Positions 1 to 9,945 of a stretch of 17,097 nt of DNA are shown here, piece after piece. The translations under genes were made by a program, and so were the position numbers. Location of the stretch: contig LSYV01000031.1 of assembly GCA_001584585.1 (NCBI GenBank), positions 894,745 to 911,841 of the forward strand, written 5' to 3'. Within the stretch, counting starts at the first letter, position 1. Each line of letters begins with the position of its first letter. The notes beneath the pieces are model-generated. The model had not been told where the DNA came from, did not search any database, and saw nothing but the letters and a program-made list of their open reading frames with translations. The stretch comes from Gonium pectorale. Lineage: Eukaryota > Chlorophyta > Chlorophyceae > Chlamydomonadales > Volvocaceae.

Positions 1-1619
1 GCAGCTGGCCGCTCCCCAAAGCACGGCGGCGGCCCCAAGGCCGCGGCGCTGGCCGCCCGCCGCCACTGCCTCCACGTGCCCACCCTGGAGCAGCTGGCGG
101 AGATGCGCTGCCAGCTGGCGGCCATGCTGGCGGACGCGCGGCTGGTCACGCCGGCGGGAAGCGAGGGAAGGGGCGGCGGAGGCGGGGATGGCGATGGCGG
201 CGGCGGTGGCGGCGGTAAGGCGGCGATGGCGGCGGCGGCGGCGTGGCTGGACGACCCGACGGCGCCCTGGAACAAGTTCGCGCGGGACCCGCTCGTGGTG
301 CGTTCCTCGGGGGCTGAGAAGACGGGTTGGGTATCCACCCGGAGGGGAGGGTATGAGTGTAAAGAGCCTGGGAAGCTGGGGGAGGGGGGAGCAGTTGGGG
401 CGTGGGATCGTAACGGCAGCAGGTCCCCTTGAGAGGGGAGTTGGCAGCTTGGGCCTAGGGTGGAAAGAGGGTGGTAGGCGAGGGAGGCGAGGGAGAAAGC
501 GACCGGCCCTGAGGCGCCCACGAGCCGCCGGCGCTGGAGCGCATGCGCCCTCCCGGCCCGAGGGCGCCCTCCTGGAGCCCCCAAGCACCCCGGCGCCCCG
601 CGCCCATGTAGGCCCCGCTCACCTTCCGACGCGAGCGGGGCCACCCTGGCGCTGCGATTGCAGTCGCCATGCCCGTTTCGGAGTCTCCGACTCCGACTTC
701 GACGCCCCTTAACGCCCGTTTCCCCTCTTCGCCACCCCCCACCGCCCGGCAGGTCAAGGCCGTGCTGTGCGCCGCGCTGAGCCCCTCGGTGGCCGTCATG
801 GCGGAGGACTCGAGCCCCACCGCCCCGCCGCGCTGGCTGGACGGCGCGCCCGGCGCGGGCTGCGGTGACGAGGTGTGGCTGCACCCCAGCAGCTGCGTGG
901 CGGGGGTGTGCAGCCCGCAGATGAGCCACCCCTACCTGGTGTACCTGGAGAAGGTGGGGTTGGTGGGGTTGGTGGGGTTGGTGGGGTTGGTGGGGTTGGT
1001 GGGGTTGGTGGGGTTGGTGGGGAGATGGGAGAGGGGACAGGGGGTAGGGGCAGGGACGGAGGGGAGTGCGCTTTGTCACCGGGAGGCAGGCCCCCCAGGG
1101 GTCCAGGATGTGCTGGGCGAGGTGAGGGGCGGAGCAGGTGGGGGCGCGGTCGGTGTTTCCCATCCATTTCTTCTCGCCCCGCTCCGGCCCCCCTTCCGTT
1201 GGCAACTACAGGTCAAGACCTCGCGCCTCTTCCTGCGCGACGTAACCGCCGTGTCGCCGCTCAGCCTGCTGCTCTTCGGCGGACCCATCACGGTGCTGCA
1301 CACCGAGGGGGCTGTGCTGCTGGGCGGAGGCGGCGGCTCTGGCGGCGGTGGCGGCGGCAGCGGCGGCGGCATCCGCATCGCCTGCCGGGCGCAGACCGCC
1401 GTGCTGGTGAAGCAGCTGCGCGGCGCCATCAGCCGCCTGATGGAGCGGCGGGTCACGGGCGCGGGGCACGGGGAGGGCAGGGGCGGCGGCGGCGGGGGTG
1501 GCGGCGCGGCGGCGGCGGCCGCCGCCGCCGCACGGCTGGCGGAGGCGGTGGTGGCGACTGTGCGGCAGATGCTGCGGGAGGAGGACGAGCAGCGGGCGCT
1601 GGCGACGCGGCTGCTGTGA
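1..1619 (+). CDS. DExH-box ATP-dependent RNA helicase, C-terminal part (5' end outside window)
   Basis: This is the 3' end of an RNA helicase of the DHX29/DHX36/DHX57 type. The proposed model is join(<1..297, 753..953, 1212..1619). Both introns are phase 0, with donors GTGCGT and GTGGGG and acceptors GGCAG and TACAG, and it gives 301 visible residues. Recognisable blocks are a helix containing LEQLAEMRCQLAAML (the segment after the ratchet domain), then VKAVLCAAL, HPSSC, HPYLVYLEK, VKTSRLFLRDVTAVSP and LLLFGGPI. Together these form the typical C-terminal OB-fold of the family, followed by RIACRAQTAVLVKQLR. The catalytic RecA-like motifs would lie left of the window. Poly-Gly and poly-Ala stretches interrupt conserved segments: residues about 54-78 and, in the last exon, between the LLFGG strand and RIAC, then again near the end. 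The sequence shows the OB-fold, and family knowledge gives the ATP-dependent RNA/RNP remodelling role. The exact orthologue is uncertain. Confidence 0.85.
954..1020 (+). repeat. 9-bp G-rich minisatellite at the start of a helicase intron
   Basis: The unit GTGGGGTTG is repeated about seven times without interruption. It begins exactly at the proposed 5' splice site of the second helicase intron, so each copy carries the same donor-like GTGGGG. The unit length is a multiple of three, so the frame stays open through the repeat and reads as Val-Gly-Leu triplets. The runs of four G could form G-quadruplexes on this strand. Confidence 0.9.
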
Positions 1620-2625
1620 GGCGACCCCCCCCCCTCACACCCCACCGTGATCGGCGACCCCCGCCATACGGGACATACGTTGCTGGCGCCCAGCTCGCCG
1701 TTGTTCATTCCCCTTTCCCTTCAACCCCCACCGTGTGATCGGTGGGGGAGCCGCGGACGGCGCCCGCTGTCCGGCTGGAGCGGAACTGGGGTGTCCCGGG
1801 CGGCTTGCTGCACTACATCGCCTGGGCGACACGGGAAGTAGATACGGCATGTATGGTGTGACCGCGAACGTGAGGCGAGAGGGCCCCCGTCATAGTGCAA
1901 AGCAAGGGGGGCTAACCAGACGCACAGAGTGTGGAGCTGGGGAGCAGGGATTCGAGGGCCATATGGGAAAGTTGCCCGTGCCTTCGGGGAGGGAGTGGAA
2001 TTGGCGCGGTAGCTCCAGGGGCCGAGGGGGCGGAGCAAGCGCGTGGCCTGGGCGTGGGTCTGGGCGAGTGGGCGTGTATGTGCGCGCAGGGGGTGCGTTG
2101 CGTCGGCGGCGCCGGATCGCCTGCGAGGGGGAGCGCTTGCGTTGGAGCGGTGCGGTGCAGCAGCGGCCCTGGCTGGGGCGGCAGGAGCTGGCACTTGCCA
2201 GGGGCGTGCGGACGAGAGTTTGGTCGCAACGGGTTGGTGAGACGTTTCCGCCGCAACGCCACAGAAGCGTCAACGGGCGGTGCATGGGCCGTCTCCATCC
2301 TCGCGGCAATGCTGTGATTCCGTAGCTGGGGAAGCTTGCGCGACTGCGCTCCCGAACGTGATGCCCGACACCCGCATCCCCGATGGGAGAGGGGCCGCAG
2401 CGCATGTATGGCGTGCGGTCCCTTGCGTGTTACGTAGGCAGGTTAACGGGTGCTCAAGTGGACGGCCTGCGTGGGCCCAGAGTACATGGGGGCGCTCAGT
2501 GCTCGAGCGTGGAGGGCCAGCCTAAGGCCCGCAAGGAGGGGGCCTCAGCATTGGAGCGTTCAGACTCCTCAGCAGCTGGAGCTCCTTGCGCTCCGTTTCC
2601 CCCTAACGTTTCTGTCTGTCATGTT

Positions 2626-2655
2626 ATGAGACGTGGCTTATATAAGCAGTCTCAT
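2626..2655. repeat. Near-palindrome with a TATATAAG core
   Basis: The outer arms ATGAGAC (2626-2632) and GTCTCAT (2649-2655) are perfect inverted repeats. They enclose the perfect 12-bp palindrome GCTTATATAAGC (2636-2647). The only asymmetry is GTG on the left against A on the right. The core contains TATATAAG at 2639-2646, which could be a TATA box. It lies about 550 bp before the bL28c start codon, so it would need a long 5' UTR or a separate transcript to serve that role. Confidence 0.7.
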
Positions 2656-2751
2656 CCTGCGTGCCAACGTGCCTACGCAGGCGTGGTTTGGTCACGAGCA
2701 GCCAGCGCCCAGCACGGAAGGGACCCTTGCCCATGGCAGCCTACATCTCAT

Positions 2752-2756
2752 TGTAA
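2752..2756 (+). terminator. Candidate polyadenylation signal TGTAA for the helicase gene
   Basis: TGTAA is the usual polyadenylation signal in Chlamydomonas and Volvox nuclear genes. This is the first copy I found on this strand after the helicase stop codon. It would give a 3' UTR of roughly 1.1 kb, which is long. It is a five-base motif, so chance occurrence is possible. Confidence 0.4.
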
Positions 2757-3106
2757 CATGTTCCTGTCGTCAACGCGTCGAAACACACCACGATGTGCAT
2801 GGCCCTGGGGTCGCCGGCGGTGGACTAAGAGCTGAAATAAAAGTTGCTTGCTTCATGAATGTTGGAAGTAGTGTTGGAAGCCTGGCAGCCTTCTAAATGA
2901 GTTGTACGGGCCATGCTGTACCGAATGGCTCTGCTTGTGTCTGGCGCATCGACTGAGTCCGCCCGTTACCCTGTGACTTCGCTTTGGCTGGCATTAGACC
3001 GGCAGCTCTAGTCGCTGTCTTTCTTGTGGCGGCTCCATAGCAGCCCAGGTGCGAGCGGCGCCTTGTCCCAGCCGCAGCCAGCTTATGTGAAAGGATAGAC
3101 CCATAA

Positions 3107-4104
<998 letters not shown>

Positions 4105-4770
4105 ACACTCGGCTGAGGAGCGGCTACGTGGCAGCAGCAGCAGCACGGGGGCAGCAGCGGCGGCAGCATCGCAGCGTTGCATGATAACGCCGGGGTCGCC
4201 GGGGTGCATCAACACCGGGGTCGGAGCCAGCAGCCGACGCTGGTTCCGCTGGCCGGCTATTGCCGTGCGTGCTTGCATGGAGGCGGGAACGAGATAGGGG
4301 GTCGGGGTACGGCCTGCCCTATTGACCGTGCGCTTGCAGAGTTCAGGCTGTTGAATGCGCATGCGCTACACTGCCTGTGCGCACGTAAATTGGGCGGGCT
4401 TGTGGCGGGTTGGGGACCTCACAGCAGTTTTTCCCAGCCCGGTGGGCTGGTGCCATGTGTGAGGAATGCTGGGCGGTGAACAGAGGAGCACTCGCGGGGA
4501 CGGTCCCTATGGAGGGATGTTCGCGCCCGCTCGGATTCGCTTGGGGTACTGCCGTGGTTGCGCCTATGCGGCCTAACCGTCTGGTTGAATCGCTCTAACC
4601 CGATTCGAGTGCAGCCCTCCTTGCAAAGTCAGAATGTGCAGTAGAGTGCTGGGTCGGAAGGCTGGAAGTTGGATGACGGTTTTTGCTTACAGCGTGGGAC
4701 GCCCAGCGCCACCGGGGTGGCGGCCCGCGCTCCTGAGCCCGGGTGCCGGGAGCGGCTGCGATGGCCTGGC
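4105..4770. other. Convergent 3' UTR region between PRPL28 and the membrane protein gene
   Basis: The stretch lies between the PRPL28 stop codon (4102-4104) and the stop codon of the oppositely oriented membrane protein gene (4771-4773). I see no supportable gene. A CAG/CGG-rich segment at about 4130-4170 has no protein support. The likely content is 3' UTR of both genes. Confidence 0.6.
4687..4691 (-). terminator. Candidate polyadenylation signal TGTAA, membrane protein gene
   Basis: TTACA on the plus strand reads TGTAA on the minus strand, about 80 bases after the stop codon of the membrane protein gene. Position and orientation suit a volvocalean polyadenylation signal with a short 3' UTR. 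Confidence 0.45.
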
Positions 4771-7700
4771 TCACCAACCGCGGTACCTCTTCATGTACCG
4801 GTAGATGATTGGCGGCAGGCCCTTGTTGCTCCTGATGTTCCACTGCGCGAATGTAAGTCACCGAAGGGGAAATTACATATCTATCGACTAGTGCAAGCAG
4901 GCATGTGCTGCCAGCAGACAGCCGTGCGAAGGGTGCTGGTTGAACAGCAGTACCGATACATCCATCAGGCATGCGCGTAAGGCGCCAGCAAGCCAGCAGA
5001 CAGCCGCGCGCAGGTACGGGGGTTACATTGGTAAACATTGGCGATGGCGATGTTTCTGTACTCACCCAGACCAGGATGATGACGAAGAGTATGAGGCTGT
5101 TGCTGAAGAGCCATATACACGCCATGCAGAAGGCATTGAAGATATACCACATGCCGCCGTACGAGGGCAGCGCGATGCGGCGGGGGCCGCCCACGTCCCG
5201 GATGCCCACCTTGACCGTCTGTGTGTGTGTGTGTGTGTGGTGGTAGGTGGGGGAGGGGGCGAGGCATCATCCAGCCGCATGATGTACGTCGCGGGTGGCA
5301 CGTACCCTCCCATGGGGGGCGCCACAGCGTCGCCGTGATGAGCATGGCAGTCCTGTCGGGTCCCTCTTCCTTTCCATCTTTCCGTGCCTCGCAGCCTCCA
5401 CCGTTGCGGCAGCCGACAGCGCCAAGAAAGCATGCGCGCCGTACTGGCTCGTTCTGTCGTGCATCACTGCTTCACACTGCACAACACATGCTGCACAACA
5501 AAGCATGCGCCTCCGTCCTGGCTCGTACTGACGTGCATCACTGCCTCACCCGTGCCGCCGCATGCGGGTGCCGCGCACCGCACCTGTCTGAAGGGCCCCA
5601 GCAGCATGCCCGCCTGCAGCTCCGCCAGCTTGCCGGTCCACACCGAGCTGTAGCTCAACTTCAGGTCGGCGGGGTCCGTGCTCAGCTGCCAGCCGCCGCA
5701 CGCGCCCAGCAGCGGCACCTGCCCCACAGTGGCCTGCAGGCCACCCACACCGGCGCACCGGCGGTGCGTTCTTGTGGGTGGCCTGGGTACGCGGCAGTGC
5801 GCTGCCAAGCCGGGTGGCCCCGCCTCGCCCGTCCCCACACAAGTCCCTCACCTGCCCTCCGGTATGGCGGCCGCCAGGCCGGCCCCGCCCATGCGTAATC
5901 GCCCCCGTCATCATCCCCACCCAGCCAAGCCCGCCCTGCCCATCCTTCCCCAGCCCGGCGCACCTGCACCTCAGACAGGAAGCCCACATCCACCTGCGCC
6001 TGCCCCGCCGCGACGAGCCCGCCCACCACGTCGGGGTCGCTGGGCTGCAGGGGAGCCACCCGCCAGGCGGCCAGCAGCAGCTCCGAGCCGGCCACCGCCA
6101 GCGGGATGACGCCGTCGTCGGGGGAGGCCAGCGAGAAGAGCGGGATGGCCACGTCCGCGGTGCCTGCGGGACGGAACGGAGAAGGGGCCGGGGGGAGGGC
6201 ATTGCAGTGGAATTCGACATGGTCAAAGCAACCGCAAGCAGGAGGTTTTCTCCGTCTTTTCTGAAGGTGAGTCGAGCGGAGAGGCATGGTAAAAGATAGG
6301 CTGCAGCCAACAGAACGAGTCGGCTCGTGGGAGCCAAGTTAGGGGAGGAGCGAGGGGACATGAGCAGGCAAAGATGATTCAGTATTGGTGTGGAGGTAAA
6401 GGCCAGGAGTGGCTTCTGCACGGGAGCGCATCCGACTTGTCGCTGGGCACGTCCACGCAGGGGCCCGGAGCTCCCCCAGGCTCGCCGCCTCCCACCCTCC
6501 TGGCCCCCCTCTCCCGCCCAGCCCAGCCTCTAGCCCCTCCCCCTCTCGCCCACCGCTAATGTAGTAATTGTTCGCCACGGAGCTGTTCTTGCACCGGGCG
6601 TTCATGCCGGGCCAGGGCCACAGGTTGGACACCGAGTTTCCAGGGCGGCGGGGCGCGCAGGCCGCGGGCGCCGCCCCGCAGCAGCTCCAGGGAGGCGGAT
6701 ACGGGGGAGCCGCCCAGCGTGACGGCCGAGCTAAGCCGCGTGCTGGGGGCGGGGGCGCAATGGTGGTGGGTGGGTGGGGGGCAAGCAGGAGGGAGGGAAG
6801 GGTGAAGTCTTAGGGAGCGGGTAGGGGGATCCGCAGCAGTCTCATTCCCAGCTGCTCACCTGCCTCTAACCCCGACACCCCCTCCCGCCCACGCGCAAGC
6901 TCACACACGCACGCACCTGGGCTGCACGTAGTTGGCTTCGGAGGCCCCCACGGAGGTGGCCACCGCCGCCACGAACTCGCGAACCTGGCTGGCGTTGATG
7001 CTGCGGGGAACACGGGGCACAGGTGGGACGCATCGGTGGGCGTAACACGCACGGTCCCGGTCAGCCCGCAATGCGCAGGGCAGGGCAGGGCAGGGGGGGG
7101 AGCGCGGGGCGCAGGTGGGACGCACCGTTGGGCGGGACGGGCACGGCCCCGGTCAGCATTCTGCCGCAGACTAGGGCCGTGCACACGACAAGCCTACCAG
7201 GTCCCCTCATCGCCGCCTGGCCTTAACCAAACCGCAGTCCTGGACTGCCGCCACCGTTAGGTAATTCCCCGCTCTTCGCCACCCCCACCCAAACACGTTT
7301 TCGCCCCGCACTGACACATGCGACTGTTTCCTCCTCCTTCCCCACCTAGGGCGGTCCCATCTCCGACGTGCCCCTCGCTGCCGCGTTGGACTCCTCGCCT
7401 CCGCCGCCCCACATCGCACCGTAGCCGCACCTGAAGGGGCTCTGGATGACCAGCGCTGCGCCGGTGGGGCGCGACTGGTAGTAGGCCACCAGCGTGATGG
7501 GCCGGCCCGCAGCCACCACCGTGGCGCCCACTCGCACGCGGCCGGCGCGCACGCAGTCAGTGTACGGCAGGCCGGCAGTGAGCGGCAGCCCCGCCGCATC
7601 GTACAGCACCTCGCGCGTCTGGGGGCAGCGGCGGGGGCCGGGGCCGGGCCGGGAGCGGCGGGCGGGGCGAGGAAGGGCGGGCGAGGAAGGGCGGGGCGAG

Positions 7701-9447
7701 GAAGGGCGGGTGGGGGCTAGGACCAAGAGGCTGCAAGGGGATGCTGGGATGCTTGTGAAGGCAGTACGCCTCGCCTCACGCCCGTCTTGCAGCCTCCCCG
7801 CGAGGGATGGCCTTTGGATGGGGCATTGGGGATGACAGAAGCACTCCTACTGGGGGAGCGCCGGTGGGCACCTTCCTGCTCCCCAGCTCCCGCGTTCCAG
7901 ACACGGAAGGGGCGCTTTGCGGGGGTGGTAGCAGGTTGCGACCGGGGTAGGGTCTCAACGACTTGGGACAAAGGGGCTACACTAACAGACTGATCGCTTC
8001 ATGCGTGTGTTGTACATGCGCGTGTGGGGTGTGTGTGTGGGGGGGGGTTGTGGAGTCTCACCGAGTTGCATGCCGCGCTGCGCACGTCCGAGCACTCGAT
8101 CACGACAAGCGGCTTGCAGTACGGCGGCCCGTCGTACAGAGTGTCGGCCAACGACTCGTCGCAGGTGTAGGGGAAGATGACGGGGTCGGGGTTGCAGCAG
8201 CCGTCAGCCAGCAGGAAGTTCTTGTGGTAACGGCTGCTTGCGCGCAGGGGAGGGGGTTATGAAGAAGGGAAACGGGCAAGGGAAAGGGGGAGGGAAGTGG
8301 GCGCGCAGGGGAAGGGGCCAGAGGATTGGTAGGCAGAGGAAGTGGGAAGGGGCGGGCCGGGACGGGAGACGGATGGAGTCGAAAGGAGGAGCTTGGTTGA
8401 GGCCAACGCAAGGCAGCGGTGTGGTGGCGGGTGTGCTAGGGAAGCAGGCGTGGGGCGGGCAGGGGGCGGGCGGGGTGAGGGGAAGGGCTACGGCGGTCGT
8501 GGATGCCGGGAGCGGGGGCCTCACGTTTGGCAAGGGGGATCAGGGCAGGTGGCGGCAGGGAGAGATGGGGGGGGAGAAGGAAAGAGGGGAGGGAGCGGGG
8601 ATGGGACTGGAGAGTGTGTTCGAGCTGATGGTTGGTGTAGAGTGTACGGAACGCAGGCCTTGCCAGAAAGCACGGCTGTCCGGGCCTCCTGGGTGGATGA
8701 CCGGATGCAGATCATGCAAATAAATTTATGTGATAGGTGTATCAGGTAGAGTAGCATGCCTAACTAGTGCCTACCAGCCGACCCTGCATACGTCCCCGAC
8801 TTCCTCAGTCAGCCCCCATCGCCCCACCCACTTGTTAAGATCGCTGGTGATGCGTTGGTCAAAGTACAGGTCGCGGAAATCCGTGTCGTGTCGGTTAAGT
8901 ATTTTCAGCTGCGAATGGGTGTGGGTGCCATTGCGGGTTGAGGGCATTGAATCAGCTGGTTTTTGCGCGCGCCTTGTGGTCTGAGCAGCAGCGGCCGTCC
9001 GCACCTCATACCCCATGAATGTCCCGCCCGTGACCACAGCAAGCACGATGACCAGGATCCAGCCGATGAGCCGGAGGAAGCCCTCGAACCATGTCCGCAC
9101 GTCCAGCGGCCGATACTTTCGCCTGTGCGGCTGTGCTGAACCTTCCATCCTGTAATATTCGGGTAGGTCAAACAGGGCCGGGTTCTTGGGGAATGGCCCG
9201 TGTTTGGCCTACATGACCCGTGTTTATCATTAACAGTTCATATAGAAAGTCTGCACGTTATTGTTTCCCTCGATGCATGTGACACGGGCTTCGCACACGT
9301 CGCGGCAGTAGTTTGTGAATCCGTTGATCCAATATGGGATTCAAGCGCACTACAGTCTGGTTTGCGCCAGCGTTGTCCGCACAAGAAATGAAAATGCACG
9401 TTCAGGGGTTCACGGGCAGTTGAGGGCTCTCGATCGTATGGCTCCAT
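4771..9447 (-). CDS. Unrecognised two-pass membrane protein with Cys-containing ectodomain
   Basis: The proposed model is complement(join(4771..4842, 5066..5218, 5584..5733, 5964..6163, 6554..6742, 6917..7000, 7431..7618, 8062..8233, 8832..8908, 9005..9208, 9400..9447)). It gives about 511 residues. All junctions agree in phase except within exon 6554-6742, which needs a one-base shift near 6636-6655. A transmembrane helix (residues about 61-82, with GWILVIVLAVV) follows a basic stretch. A region of about 375 residues then carries nine cysteines, eight of them before residue 310, and Asn-glycosylation sequons at about residues 232 and 310. A second helix (about 461-488, with SLILFVIILVW) and a short basic tail (YRYMKRYRGW) end the protein. 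This predicts both termini in the cytosol and a luminal or extracellular ectodomain. I do not recognise the family. The layout resembles two-helix channels such as P2X or DEG/ENaC, and ciliary TMEM231, but I see no diagnostic motif. The first exon (ATG at 9445-9447) is less certain; an ATG at 9146-9148 gives 475 residues. Confidence 0.75.
4852..4856 (+). terminator. Candidate TGTAA for PRPL28, inside the opposing gene
   Basis: I found no other TGTAA on the plus strand between the PRPL28 stop codon and this site. If it is used, the 3' UTR is about 760 bases. It would overlap the last exon and last intron of the convergent membrane protein gene. A divergent signal closer to the stop codon is equally possible. 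Confidence 0.25.
5220..5239. repeat. GT/CA microsatellite serving as a splice acceptor tract
   Basis: About nine GT units on the plus strand read as (CA)n on the minus strand. They run directly into the CAG acceptor of the exon 5066-5218, in place of an ordinary pyrimidine tract. Length changes here could alter splicing of the membrane protein transcript. Confidence 0.9.
5428..5549. repeat. Imperfect tandem duplication in an intron, period about 73 bp
   Basis: Two copies of about 48 bases, 5428-5475 and 5501-5549, share AAGCATGCGC, CTGGCTCGT and CGTGCATCACTGC with a few substitutions and a one-base length difference. The spacer between them also contains a short repeat of GCACAACA. The whole element lies in the membrane protein intron 5219-5583. 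Confidence 0.8.
5739..5783 (-). repeat. Long hairpin abutting a 3' splice site
   Basis: GGCCACCCACA (5739-5749) and TGTGGGTGGCC (5773-5783) are a perfect 11-bp inverted repeat. Inside it, CGCACC (5754-5759) and GGTGCG (5763-5768) form a second stem with a three-base loop. In the minus-strand pre-mRNA the hairpin ends three bases before the AG (5735-5734) of the acceptor for exon 5584-5733. It occupies the place of the usual pyrimidine tract. Confidence 0.8.
7020..7163. repeat. Tandem duplication in an intron, period 92 bp
   Basis: CAGGTGGGACGCA with its following bases at 7020-7071 recurs at 7112-7163. Both copies contain CGGT(C/T)GGGCG-like and GGTC/CCCGGTCAGC-like blocks. Between them is a (GGGCA)n run ending in poly-G. 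It lies in the intron 7001-7430 of the membrane protein gene and has no coding potential. Confidence 0.75.
7667..7710. repeat. 14-15 bp purine-rich minisatellite, three copies
   Basis: The unit GCGAGGAAGGGCGG(G) occurs three times in tandem inside the intron 7619-8061 of the membrane protein gene. It is an ordinary intronic minisatellite for this kind of genome. Confidence 0.8.
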
Positions 9448-9945
9448 GCAGCGGGAAATCAAGGGCTATGTGCGCCGACGCCAGGATGGCGAATCAGCGA
9501 GCAGGTGGGGCTGTTTTCACCCGTTTCCCACCCTGACGCGCTCGCAGCGAACACTCCAGCACGGCCCAACCTCTCGCACGTCGCAGGCAACAACAAGAGC
9601 CTACGGGAACAAAACCCGCCACAGCCGGCGCTGGCAGCAGCCTATTGACCTTGCTTGGGCGTAGCGGTGCAGCAGCGGCGCCTGCGAGGCAGCGGCAGGC
9701 TGGGCAGCAACAGCCGCCGTCGTCCCGAGCTGTCGCCTGCGATGGGCCGCGCATGGACAGCACCATCGGCTGTCGACCCGGACTGAAAGGGGGCGCATCT
9801 GCTGCCACACAGCGCGTAGACGAAGCCCCTACGGCCTCAGCCGCGCCCATGGCATGGCGCCCACAAAGACAACAACACCCGGCCATGCCGAAGGCGGTTG
9901 CGGCCTGCGGCGTCGATCCCTCGCAGCCGGCAGGCTGGGCTGTGG
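9448..9945. promoter_or_regulatory. Spacer of a divergent gene pair, probable bidirectional promoter
   Basis: About 500 bp separate the proposed start of the membrane protein gene (minus strand) from the proposed start of the unrecognised plus-strand gene. I see no firm TATA box or known operator. Frame 1 on the plus strand is already open from 9820, so the right part may be 5' UTR or coding sequence of the plus gene. Function is inferred only from gene orientation. Confidence 0.35.

Noticed and set aside
1076..1708. A 210-residue minus-strand frame opposite the last helicase exon
   Set aside because: Composed mainly of poly-Pro and poly-Ala read from the complement of Gly/Ala codons. The plus strand carries the conserved OB-fold.
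2639..2646. TATATAAG as the PRPL28 core promoter
   Set aside because: It lies about 550 bp before the start codon and upstream of the presumed helicase polyadenylation site, so assignment to PRPL28 is not supported.
5220..5239. GT repeat as a Z-DNA regulatory element
   Set aside because: It is better explained by its position as the acceptor tract of an intron. Nothing else suggests a regulatory role.
4771..9447. P2X receptor identity for the two-pass membrane protein
   Set aside because: The topology is similar, but I found no conserved P2X N-terminal threonine/lysine motif, ATP-site lysine pattern or C-terminal YxxxK signal, so only the topology is reported.
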